A DNA stretch of 26,846 nucleotides. Origin: a virus. Positions 7,704-15,013 of this stretch are shown here, piece by piece. Made by a program: the position numbers and the translations under genes. The notes under the pieces were generated by a model. That model ran no database searches. It was given only the letters and a program-made list of their open reading frames with translations, and was not told where the DNA came from. The DNA is taken from positions 1 through 26,846 of IMG/VR virus record IMGVR_UViG_3300022200_004819; one strand, 5' to 3'. The number at the start of each line of letters is the position of its first letter. Within the stretch, counting starts at the first letter, position 1.

Positions 7704-7714
7704 GTAGGTTTATT

Positions 7715-8440
7715 ATGAAGAAAATACCACCCGGAACCCAACTATCATCTATCCCCAAAACAGATTGGGAAATAGAGTATAATCAATACTCCAATCAAAA
7801 GACATTCTATCCACGAAGCATATCCTTTGAGGATATAGATAAGGCTGTCTTTGATTGGTTTAATACGCGAGATATCATCATCAACTCCAAGGCAGTTCCG
7901 GCTATTTTTCTCACCCCCGAAAAATGGGCAGAGGTTAAGAAATCTTGGTCCGACATGACAAGCGATCACAATATAACTTTTCCATATATAACCGTGCGTA
8001 GATCGCAAGCACCAAAGCTTTCCACCAGCCCGACGAGGGGGAGAATACCAAATAAGAATTTCACAGTATACAAGATGCCAGTTTATACAAACGCAGGACC
8101 ATCGTATAAAATATTCAAGGTTCCTCAACCGATCAAGGTGGATATGGAGTATGAAGTAAGAGCGTTGACTCACTATATATCGGATATTAATTTAATTAAT
8201 GAGACCCTACTAAGGCATTTCGCAAGTCTACAAGCATATTTAAGCATAGACAACCATTATATGCCAATGAAAATTGAGTCCGTTACCGATGAGTCAAACA
8301 TTGATTCCATCGAAGACGAACGGGTTATGCATACATTATACTCAATAAAGGTCAATGGGTATATCATTGACGAAAAAGAATTTGAAGAAAAAACTGCCAT
8401 TTCAAATATGGTAGTTCGTGTGTCAGAAGATCAGACATAA
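7715..8440 (+). CDS. 15: Tail sheath stabiliser / tail terminator (T4 gp15-like)
   Basis: The 241-aa product lies directly before the sheath gene, as gp15 does relative to gp18 in T4-like genomes with this order. Recognisable features are an FDIDKAVFDWFN-type start of the folded part (about 40-55), a conserved-looking TFPYITVRRSQ segment, and the VDMEYEVRALTHYISDINLINE stretch followed by a long helix. This fits the tail-terminator fold that caps the tube and sheath and joins the head. T4 gp15 is 272 aa. Identification rests on context plus general resemblance. Confidence 0.62.
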   Translation: MKKIPPGTQLSSIPKTDWEIEYNQYSNQKTFYPRSISFEDIDKAVFDWFNTRDIIINSKAVPAIFLTPEKWAEVKKSWSDMTSDHNITFPYITVRRSQAPKLSTSPTRGRIPNKNFTVYKMPVYTNAGPSYKIFKVPQPIKVDMEYEVRALTHYISDINLINETLLRHFASLQAYLSIDNHYMPMKIESVTDESNIDSIEDERVMHTLYSIKVNGYIIDEKEFEEKTAISNMVVRVSEDQT

Positions 8441-8456
8441 CAGTTAGGAGAAAAAA

Positions 8457-10763
8457 ATGGCAGAAACTTTTGTAAGTCCCGGCGTATATGTGCGCGAACG
8501 AGACTTTTCTTTCTATGTGTCAACTGTTGGTGGATCATCCCTCGCTTTAGTTGGAGAAACGAAGAAGGGACCAGCATTCAAGCCAACATTGGTTAGGGAC
8601 ATGGGGGAATTCAGAGAAAAATTTGGAGGACTTGACCCAAATAAATTGGTTGGATATGCAGCCAAGTCCTATTTCAAGTACGCAAACTCGGCATATATTG
8701 TCAGGGTGTTGGGAAGTTCAAACTTGCGAGAGGGTGGATATATTATTCCAATCGTAGAAACTGGTGGAACAGTAATAGCTACGTTCCTTGTCAGCGCGAC
8801 CACCACATTTAGCATTAGTGGAGATACTTCTGGTGATTGTTATTTAACGATTGACGATCATTATACCGGTAGTGTTAATTTTGTGGATTCCACATCTTCG
8901 GTATATGCCCCCCGCCTGTTTCCGAGATCAGATTATATTGGGTCCGCCACCTTACCAGCCGATGGGTATGGTGTAGCCACACAAAGCTTTTTCCCGACAG
9001 AGGCCGCGGTGGGCTATACTATCTCGGGTGTTTCAGGAGTCAACTACACAGGAACATCAACAGCTATGGCATCCGCAACAGACCCATACGTCGTTGAGGG
9101 ATATTCGAATGCCAGCACTCCCGTTATTGTTGGAAACATAGAAACAACAACAGATCCAGCACCTTCTTTGTTCCAAATATTCACACAAAGCGATGGTGTT
9201 GAGGCAAATAAAGAAATAAAGATTGCCATTGAGAATATTGATCCAAGCACAGGAAAGTTTGATGTTGTTGTTCGTGAGTACGACGATACAAACGCAAGAC
9301 CCGTTATACTTGAAAAGTTCTCATCTGTTGTGATGGACAAAACAAGCGACAATTACATTGCTCGTAGAATTGGAGATTCGCGAGATGAAGATCTTGCAAC
9401 TTATCCACTAGTTTCCAAGTATATCTATGTTGAAGTTGCAGCAAATGGTCAAAACCAACTCGCAGGAAAATACCCGATGGGATTCAACAGAATTCCCGCC
9501 CCATTCAGTGGAGACGTTTTATTCACCAATGGCTACACGGGCATCTTGTCGGGCGGTTCATTCCCGGAGTTTCCCATGACTCTTGATTATGTAGACACAA
9601 CACTATTGACAAAGCAATGGTTGGGTGTTGATTATTCAAACATCGATGAAGATCTTCTTATGCAGAATGTTTCATCGGTGTGGGATCTTACAGAAAGCAG
9701 CACAAGCTACATCAAGGGATTCCACATTAACACCGGAGCATCGACTACATATTATCAGACAGGATTAACATCTAGTAGCTCCGTCGCATATAGTGCCTTA
9801 ACCAAGTCATCCAGAAAGTTCATCGTTCCGGTTTTGGGTGGTAGTGATGGTTGGCCGTATTGGGATACAGCCAGAGAGTATTTGAGCGACAGCGATCCTA
9901 TCGCTTCCGATGGAGTTGATTACTCAATTTGGACTGAGGCAATCGATCTTTTGTCAAACCCCGAAGAATATGATATCAACCTGTTGGCACTTCCGGGTGT
10001 ACCGATAGATTCTGGTGTTGGAACATACGCAAGAGAAATGGTTGAGACAAGAGCGGACTGTTTGTATGTTGGGGATATGCCTAGCACACATGAAAGTGCT
10101 ACCGCTGCTGCGGCAGTTGGCGATACTATAGACTCAAACTATGCTTGCACCTATTGGCCTTACGTCAAGATATACGACGCAGACAATGGTGAAGATGTGA
10201 TGATTCCACCGACACCACAGGCACTTGAGGCTATGGCATACACAGACAGCGTATCGTATCCTTGGTTTGCTCCCGCTGGATTGAACAGAGGTTTGTTGAC
10301 CGATGTCATTAGAGCGCAGTACAAGCTTACTCAGGATGAACGCGATGAGCTTTACGAATCAAAGATCAACCCAATTGCTTCGTTCCCCGGACAGGGAATT
10401 GCAATTTGGGGTCAAAAGACGCTACAAACTAGAACAACCGCACTTGATCGTATCAATGTTCGTAGAATGCTTCTGTATGTGGAGAAAGTTATCGCTGGCG
10501 CAAGTAAGTACCTTGTGTTTGAGCAAAACGACTCGACTACGTGGGATAGATTCAAGTCGCTCGTACAACCAGTTCTCGATGTTGTCAAGGTTAAGCGTGG
10601 ATTGGTTGACTTCCGAGTGATTATGGATGAGACAACCAACACGCCAGAAATCATCGACCGCAATCAAATGGTTGGACAGATTTATATCAAGCCAACAAAG
10701 ACGGCAGAAGCAATTCTGATCAACTTCAACATTCTACCGCAGGGTGCGGTGTTTGAAGAGTAA
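8457..10763 (+). CDS. 18: Contractile tail sheath protein (T4 gp18 family)
   Basis: The 768-aa product is read from a strong TTAGGAGA site. The N-terminus has the sheath signature SPGVYVRERD (7-16), then ALVGETKKGPAF and an EFREKFGG segment. The C-terminal third (about 590-768), including ISFPGQGIAIWG-type sequence, a VRRML helix and the end region IYIKPTKTAEAILINFNI, is the conserved sheath core. It is longer than T4 gp18 (659 aa). The excess probably lies in the Ser/Thr/Gly-rich beta domains around 100-230, which are surface-exposed in T4. Together with the gp19 tube it forms the contractile tail. A hairpin follows the gene. Confidence 0.93.
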   Translation: MAETFVSPGVYVRERDFSFYVSTVGGSSLALVGETKKGPAFKPTLVRDMGEFREKFGGLDPNKLVGYAAKSYFKYANSAYIVRVLGSSNLREGGYIIPIVETGGTVIATFLVSATTTFSISGDTSGDCYLTIDDHYTGSVNFVDSTSSVYAPRLFPRSDYIGSATLPADGYGVATQSFFPTEAAVGYTISGVSGVNYTGTSTAMASATDPYVVEGYSNASTPVIVGNIETTTDPAPSLFQIFTQSDGVEANKEIKIAIENIDPSTGKFDVVVREYDDTNARPVILEKFSSVVMDKTSDNYIARRIGDSRDEDLATYPLVSKYIYVEVAANGQNQLAGKYPMGFNRIPAPFSGDVLFTNGYTGILSGGSFPEFPMTLDYVDTTLLTKQWLGVDYSNIDEDLLMQNVSSVWDLTESSTSYIKGFHINTGASTTYYQTGLTSSSSVAYSALTKSSRKFIVPVLGGSDGWPYWDTAREYLSDSDPIASDGVDYSIWTEAIDLLSNPEEYDINLLALPGVPIDSGVGTYAREMVETRADCLYVGDMPSTHESATAAAAVGDTIDSNYACTYWPYVKIYDADNGEDVMIPPTPQALEAMAYTDSVSYPWFAPAGLNRGLLTDVIRAQYKLTQDERDELYESKINPIASFPGQGIAIWGQKTLQTRTTALDRINVRRMLLYVEKVIAGASKYLVFEQNDSTTWDRFKSLVQPVLDVVKVKRGLVDFRVIMDETTNTPEIIDRNQMVGQIYIKPTKTAEAILINFNILPQGAVFEE

Positions 10764-10771
10764 TAACCACA

Positions 10772-10791
10772 GGGGGGACTTCGGTCCCCCC
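10772..10791 (+). terminator. Stable C(UUCG)G hairpin after gp18
   Basis: GGGGGGAC (10772-10779) and GTCCCCCC (10784-10791) form an 8-bp stem closed by a C-G pair over a TTCG tetraloop. No T-tract follows (the sequence is ACACTAAAAAG), so it may not terminate. It could instead protect the 3' end of the sheath mRNA or act with a factor. Confidence 0.6.
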
Positions 10792-10832
10792 ACACTAAAA
10801 AGAATCCAAACAAAGAAAGAGAGTTATATAAA

Positions 10833-11639
10833 ATGGACGATATTCTGAAGCCAGAAAATAGACCACAAAGTTCTTCAAGCTCATATGAGACTCCATTTGA
10901 TGTAGTTGAACTTCCATCAAGGGGGAAGCTATATAATGGGACAACACTAGAGGGTCGAGATTCATTGGAGGTTCATTACCTCACAGCAAAGGAAGAAGAT
11001 ATTTTAACTAGCCCAAACTTGATTCAGAGTGGACGGCTGTTGGACGTTCTCATCAAGAGTGTTCTCAAGGATAAGACAATCAATCCAGAGGAATTGTTGG
11101 TGGGGGATCGCAACACTATCATGGTTTGGTTGAGATCAACGGGGTATGGTCCAGAATATCCTGTTAACATTACTTGTCAATCGTGTGGAACTTCGTATGA
11201 ACACGAATTTGATTTATCGACTTTGGAAATAAGGACTCTTGAGTTTGATCCACCAAACCCCGATGGAACCTTTGATTGTGAGCTTCTGATACGGAAGGAT
11301 AAAATTACGTATTCCCTAATGACATCAAAGCAAGAATATGAATTGGTAAAGAGAACGATGTCCAAGAAAAAGCTGACTTCTAGTTCCACGAATGAAACCA
11401 CAACTTCAAGATTGAAGGCGATAATAAAGTCCGTCAATGGGGATACTTCGCCAACAACAATCAGCAAGTATGTGGACACCATGCCAGCAGGAGATAGCAT
11501 ATTTTTGAGGCGACTCGTAGAAGGGCTTGAACCCGGAGTTATAATGAAGCAAGAAATAGAATGCCCATCGTGTGGAGATATAAGGGATGGAGGTATACCT
11601 ATTCAGGCAAACTTTTTTTGGCCTGAATCCGGATCATAA
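10833..11639 (+). CDS. 26: Baseplate hub-assembly protein (T4 gp26 / T4_baseplate family)
   Basis: The 268-aa product has a Ser-rich N-terminus, then FDVVELPSRGKLY (22-34), a helical middle with LTAKEEDILTSP and LIKSVL, and two CxxC pairs (C115/C118 and C244/C247) that probably bind one zinc. This arrangement matches the T4 gp26-type baseplate family as I know it. The protein helps hub and tail assembly rather than building the mature shell. It lies upstream of the tape-measure gene. Its last 53 nt overlap the next frame, at a run of seven T, suggesting a frameshift link described separately. Confidence 0.72.
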   Translation: MDDILKPENRPQSSSSSYETPFDVVELPSRGKLYNGTTLEGRDSLEVHYLTAKEEDILTSPNLIQSGRLLDVLIKSVLKDKTINPEELLVGDRNTIMVWLRSTGYGPEYPVNITCQSCGTSYEHEFDLSTLEIRTLEFDPPNPDGTFDCELLIRKDKITYSLMTSKQEYELVKRTMSKKKLTSSSTNETTTSRLKAIIKSVNGDTSPTTISKYVDTMPAGDSIFLRRLVEGLEPGVIMKQEIECPSCGDIRDGGIPIQANFFWPESGS

Positions 11640-11814
11640 GAAACATCTCTTTGAAGAATTGTTCCAATTGATGTGGAACGGGAAAATAACAATAACAGAG
11701 GCACAAAGACTTCCAGTATATCAAAGACGATGGTTGATACAGAGAATAATAAAACAAATAGACATGGAAAACAAAGAAATAGAAAAAGCATCCAATAAAG
11801 GAAGGAGTAAATAA
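11587..11814 (+). CDS. Short baseplate-assembly ORF overlapping gp26-like gene (gp51-like or frameshift domain)
   Basis: The frame from ATG 11587 encodes 75 aa and overlaps the gp26-like gene in the +1 frame. The body from about residue 10 (FFGLNPDHKKHLFEELFQLM, then LPVYQRRWLIQRI) resembles the short helical proteins with a central (M/L)PVYxR motif encoded after gp26 in marine T4-like phages and compared with T4 gp51. Only AAGGG immediately before the ATG could serve as ribosome site, with too little spacing. Both frames encode F-F at the T7 run, so translation may enter from gp26 by +1 slippage. It ends in TAATG, coupling it to the next gene. Confidence 0.6.
   Translation: MEVYLFRQTFFGLNPDHKKHLFEELFQLMWNGKITITEAQRLPVYQRRWLIQRIIKQIDMENKEIEKASNKGRSK
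11613..11619 (+). other. Candidate slippery T7 run inside the gp26/short-ORF overlap
   Basis: In the gp26 frame the codons are AAC TTT TTT TGG. One base forward gives ACT TTT TTT GGC and enters the downstream ORF without a stop. Run length and matching Phe codons permit +1 slippage or transcriptional slippage (loss of one T, or gain of two). Confidence 0.35.
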
Positions 11815-12047
11815 TGGGAATCTACGCATCTAGAAAGAGTTGTTGGGAAAGACGCAAAGAGGGTCTACCACAGGATAATGCCGCCAAGCAAGTCATTGGT
11901 GAAGTGGTTGGAGACAACAAAGTGGTGAAGAATCCAGTTGTTGAGGAACCTGTTGTTGAGGAACCTGTTGTTGAGGTCGAGAAAGTTTCCTCGGCAAAGA
12001 AGGTATCAAAAACCAAGCCAGCAAAAAAGGTGGATAAAGAGGACTAA
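11814..12047 (+). CDS. Small repeat-containing Lys/Ala-rich protein of unknown function
   Basis: 77 aa, starting in the overlapping TAATG of the previous gene with GGAAGGAG upstream. The N-terminus (MGIYASRKSCWERRKEG) is compact and basic. The middle is a tandem repeat PVVEE-PVVEE-PVVEV, and the C-terminus is a low-complexity Lys/Ala/Ser tail ending in acidic residues. No known domain; it looks like a flexible adaptor or chaperone-like assembly protein in the tail cluster. It is the last gene before the convergent terminator. Confidence 0.65.
   Translation: MGIYASRKSCWERRKEGLPQDNAAKQVIGEVVGDNKVVKNPVVEEPVVEEPVVEVEKVSSAKKVSKTKPAKKVDKED
11934..11978 (+). repeat. 15-nt tandem repeat encoding PVVEE
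   Basis: The unit CC(A/T)GTTGTTGAGGAA occurs at 11934-11948 and 11949-11963, with a third partial copy from 11964. It stays in frame and gives the PVVEE repeats. Confidence 0.9.
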
Positions 12048-12073
12048 ACTCTTTTCTAACGACACAAAAAATA

Positions 12074-12110
12074 AAGGGTGCCACCATACGGAGGCACCCT
12101 TGTTTGTTTG
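12074..12110. terminator. Bidirectional terminator between convergent genes
   Basis: AAGGGTGCC (12074-12082) pairs with GGCACCCTT (12093-12101), 9 bp with a 10-nt loop. A T-rich tract follows on the right and an A-rich tract lies on the left (from 12065), so it can stop the plus-strand tail genes and the minus-strand gp19 transcript alike. Confidence 0.88.
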
Positions 12111-12119
12111 TAAAAAGGT

Positions 12120-12608
12120 CTAATAATTGAGAATAGCGCGGTCAAATTGAACGGTTACGCTTATATCGGCAAGGTCGTCCGAATTGTAGTCCAAGTCGCC
12201 AAAGCTTGCGGAAGTTATGAAAGTTCCCTCAAGGGTCCATTTCTCAACCTCTTGGCCAGCAGGATCAAGCATTTTTAGAATTACTTGTTTCTTATAGGAT
12301 GTTGCATATCCCATTCTACCAGTGGCAAATTCTATACACTCTCTAACCCAATCCATCACCTTTTGTGCTGTTGAGGGTCCAATACAATCAATAAACTTGA
12401 TATCCATCGTTTCCCATTTACTTCTTCCCGCAATAAAGGTGCTGGTGTTCATGAATGGAATTTCTACAGAGTTCGTAGTCATTTTTGGTCGGGAGGCAGT
12501 TTGAACCATCCATTCTGCAATCTCTGTTCCAACAGGAAATTCAATTATCCATCTATTTTTTCTTTTCGGTTCCAAATCTACTGGAACGGGTCTTAGCATA
12601 TCAGCCAT
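12120..12608 (-). CDS. 19: Tail tube protein (T4 gp19 family)
   Basis: This is the only minus-strand gene in the window. The start at 12608 (MADMLRPVPVD) is chosen over the ATG at 12623 because GGAGG lies 8 nt before it; this gives 162 aa, against 163 in T4. Family features are the N-terminal KRKNRWIIEFP, a central R-P-K-M segment followed by EIPFMNTSTFIAG, the helix QKVMDWVRECIE, and the C-terminal beta part GTFITSASFGDLDYNSDDLADISVTVQFD typical of the tube fold. It polymerises inside the sheath on the baseplate. Its 3' end abuts the bidirectional terminator and its 5' end faces the tape-measure gene, so it has been inverted relative to the usual gp18-gp19 pair. Confidence 0.93.
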   Translation of the reverse strand: MADMLRPVPVDLEPKRKNRWIIEFPVGTEIAEWMVQTASRPKMTTNSVEIPFMNTSTFIAGRSKWETMDIKFIDCIGPSTAQKVMDWVRECIEFATGRMGYATSYKKQVILKMLDPAGQEVEKWTLEGTFITSASFGDLDYNSDDLADISVTVQFDRAILNY

Positions 12609-12695
12609 AATATTATCCTCCATTGTTTAGTGAAAAACCTAAAGTTTGTTATTCAATTACAGAAGTAAATATACAAGTAGTTTTTTGGTTCCAGC

Positions 12696-12703
12696 TATTT
12701 ATT
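12696..12703 (-). promoter_or_regulatory. Possible T4-like late promoter for gp19
   Basis: Read on the minus strand this is AATAAATA, 7 of 8 to the T4 late consensus TATAAATA, about 90 nt before the gp19 start. The divergent gap 12609-12723 must carry signals for gp19 and probably for the tape-measure gene, but the match is short and AT-rich, so the support is weak. Confidence 0.25.
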
Positions 12704-12723
12704 CATATAAGGAGAGTGTAGCT

Positions 12724-15003
12724 ATGGATATTTTTCCGGATAAGGATTTAGCTCAATATAACGAACGAGTTAGGAAAAGGGCTATTGAGGAATTAGAATT
12801 AACACAACAGTTCCATGAAGCGATGGATGAACAAGCCAAGCTTATTAAAAAGATTGAAAAAGCACAACAGGACATAGCCGCCGCCGGTATGGACGCCACG
12901 GATGAAATGTACGCCAACCTTGCAAAGCACCAAAAACAACTAGCGAAAGAGGAGCAATCGGCCAAAGAAGCAATAGAAAAACTCGATGATACAAATTATG
13001 CTCTATCTTTATTTGGAATAACAGCCGAGAACGCAACACAAAAGCTTAAGGATTTTGCAAACTCCATACAGAAGTTCTTCGCTGGAAAGACGCTTGGTGA
13101 AGCTGCGAAAGAACTTTTCACAAACACTTATTCCACCATGAACAAAATTATAGGCGAAGGATATTCCACATCTGCCGCCGGGGATTTGTCTGGAAAGTAT
13201 ATGTCCGAATTTACTAGTGGTGCTGCAATTGTTGGACATGAAAAATTTGGCGAATCTGTTTCGGAGTTAGCAAAGCTATATAGGAGTTACGACGACCCTC
13301 TTAATATGAAGGGACTTACTTCCGCCGTGGCTCATACAGCAAAAATGTTTTCAATGACATCTGCCGACGCAGCGGCATTTATGTCCAACCTAAATAGATT
13401 TGGCGGGATGTCCGCAGAGGATGCCGAGGGATTTGCAAATAGACTATTAAACAGTGGGCAAGTTACATCTTTGATGGGCGAACAAATGTCATCCATCAAA
13501 GATGACATGCACAAGTTTAATTTGGGTGCTGACGGAGCAAATGACGCTTTTGTTAGTATGCTAACAACATCCTCCAAATTGGGAGTTAATATTGGAAACA
13601 TAGTAAAGAGTCTGGATAAATTCACAGACTTTAAGGAAGCAATGACGGAGGCGGTGGATCTAAGCAGAATCGGATCTACAGTATCCCCACTTCAGCTTAT
13701 GGCAGCGGGTATGGGAAGCGCACAGGCAACAGAATCTTTAATGACTTCAGCAATGTCCGACATTGGATCAATGATGTCTGCCACTGGAAATATAAGTCAA
13801 GAAGGAAGGTTTAAAGCTCAACGATGGGGACAAACACTTGGGATGAGTGAGACTGAATTAATTAGAGCGGCACAACTGTCAAAGGCTTCTGGTGGAAAAT
13901 CATCGGCAGTAGAAGAACTAAAAAACATAAGAGAACAAAACCTTAGAGCTGCCACACTTAGGGAACAGACAAATGAATTATTGGTAAGTATTCTTTCGAA
14001 CCTTGAGCCAGTCATCAAGACATTGACTTCTTTCTTAAAGAAGAACGAACCATGGCTTAAACATGTGTTAGTTTTGTTGACGGCCGGGTTCGCTGGCGTC
14101 GTCGCCGGATTGAATGTGCTGGCGGGGATATTGACATATAAAACTCTTACCGGTGGCGGTGGTGTGATGAATGTTGGAAGGGGCTTTTTATCAAAGTTCG
14201 GTCTCGGTGCGGCCGCAGCTTCTCCGGCCGGCGGCGGGCTTCCTGCTGGGGGCGGCGGTGGAGCCGGCCGGTTTGGCAGTTTTTTCGGAAAAATGCCGTC
14301 CGCATCTTCTATGTTGCAAACTGCCGCCGCTGCCGTAGTATTTGCTGGTGCTATATGGGTTCTGGCAAAAGCACTACAGCAATTCAATAGCGTTGAATGG
14401 AAATCGTTGGGTAAAGCAGCACTGGCACTTGTTGGTTTGATGGGCGTGATGTTCATGATGGGGGTGTTCGTTTCTGCTTTTGGGTGGCTACTACTCGGCG
14501 GTGCTGCTGCGATTGCAGCATTTGGATTTGCCCTCATGCCTCTAGCGTGGGCACTTCAAATGTTTGGATCCGTAAGTGGTAGTGCTATCAAGGAATTGGC
14601 AGAAGCGTTGCCAGCATTGGCGTGGGGTATTGGTTTGTTGGCCGGTGCTGGTGCATTGTTCGCTCTCGGTGGACCGCTGGCCGCTATTGGACTTTTTATG
14701 GCATTAGGTACCGTAGTTGCATTGGGAGCGATTGCAAGTAAATATTCGGGTCCAATAGTCACTTTGGCTGAAGGCATAAATCTTTTGGCAGATGCTATGG
14801 GACGGTTAAATTCCATATCGATAAGTGATGCAAAATTTGACAAAATAGAGGGGCAGCTTAACAGATTGTCCAAAATAAAAATAGAGGGTGCCGCTTCCGC
14901 AGAAGCGGATCTAGGTCAACCACTACTTATTAGTCAAACAATAAATATGGACGCCAGAAAGGTTGGCGAAGCGATGTATGAATACAACATAAAGAGATCA
15001 TAG
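12724..15003 (+). CDS. Tail tape measure protein
   Basis: ATG 12724 (MDIFPDKDLAQYNE) follows AAGGAGA at proper spacing; a TTG further upstream at 12646 is rejected. The 759-aa product has an N-terminal charged coiled-coil region (about 1-100, EQAKLIKKIEKAQQD), a helical middle rich in Ala/Gly/Met/Ser (about 150-430), and four long hydrophobic segments (about 445-690) with a Gly-rich linker between the first two, then a short hydrophilic end. These are the usual marks of tape measure proteins, which fix tail length and enter the host envelope with the DNA. It corresponds in role to T4 gp29 (590 aa) and predicts a somewhat longer tail. It lies between tube and baseplate genes. Confidence 0.8.
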   Translation: MDIFPDKDLAQYNERVRKRAIEELELTQQFHEAMDEQAKLIKKIEKAQQDIAAAGMDATDEMYANLAKHQKQLAKEEQSAKEAIEKLDDTNYALSLFGITAENATQKLKDFANSIQKFFAGKTLGEAAKELFTNTYSTMNKIIGEGYSTSAAGDLSGKYMSEFTSGAAIVGHEKFGESVSELAKLYRSYDDPLNMKGLTSAVAHTAKMFSMTSADAAAFMSNLNRFGGMSAEDAEGFANRLLNSGQVTSLMGEQMSSIKDDMHKFNLGADGANDAFVSMLTTSSKLGVNIGNIVKSLDKFTDFKEAMTEAVDLSRIGSTVSPLQLMAAGMGSAQATESLMTSAMSDIGSMMSATGNISQEGRFKAQRWGQTLGMSETELIRAAQLSKASGGKSSAVEELKNIREQNLRAATLREQTNELLVSILSNLEPVIKTLTSFLKKNEPWLKHVLVLLTAGFAGVVAGLNVLAGILTYKTLTGGGGVMNVGRGFLSKFGLGAAAASPAGGGLPAGGGGGAGRFGSFFGKMPSASSMLQTAAAAVVFAGAIWVLAKALQQFNSVEWKSLGKAALALVGLMGVMFMMGVFVSAFGWLLLGGAAAIAAFGFALMPLAWALQMFGSVSGSAIKELAEALPALAWGIGLLAGAGALFALGGPLAAIGLFMALGTVVALGAIASKYSGPIVTLAEGINLLADAMGRLNSISISDAKFDKIEGQLNRLSKIKIEGAASAEADLGQPLLISQTINMDARKVGEAMYEYNIKRS

Positions 15004-15013
15004 AGGGGGAAAA

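Noticed and set aside
12646-12723. Upstream TTG start of the tape-measure gene
   Set aside because: The added 26 residues have no ribosome site and overlap the divergent regulatory gap, while ATG 12724 has AAGGAGA at good spacing.
13818-14537. Minus-strand open frame of 239 codons inside the tape-measure gene
   Set aside because: The Ala/Pro-rich composition is the shadow of Gly/Ala-rich tape-measure codons; the plus frame has a ribosome site, continuous coding and context.
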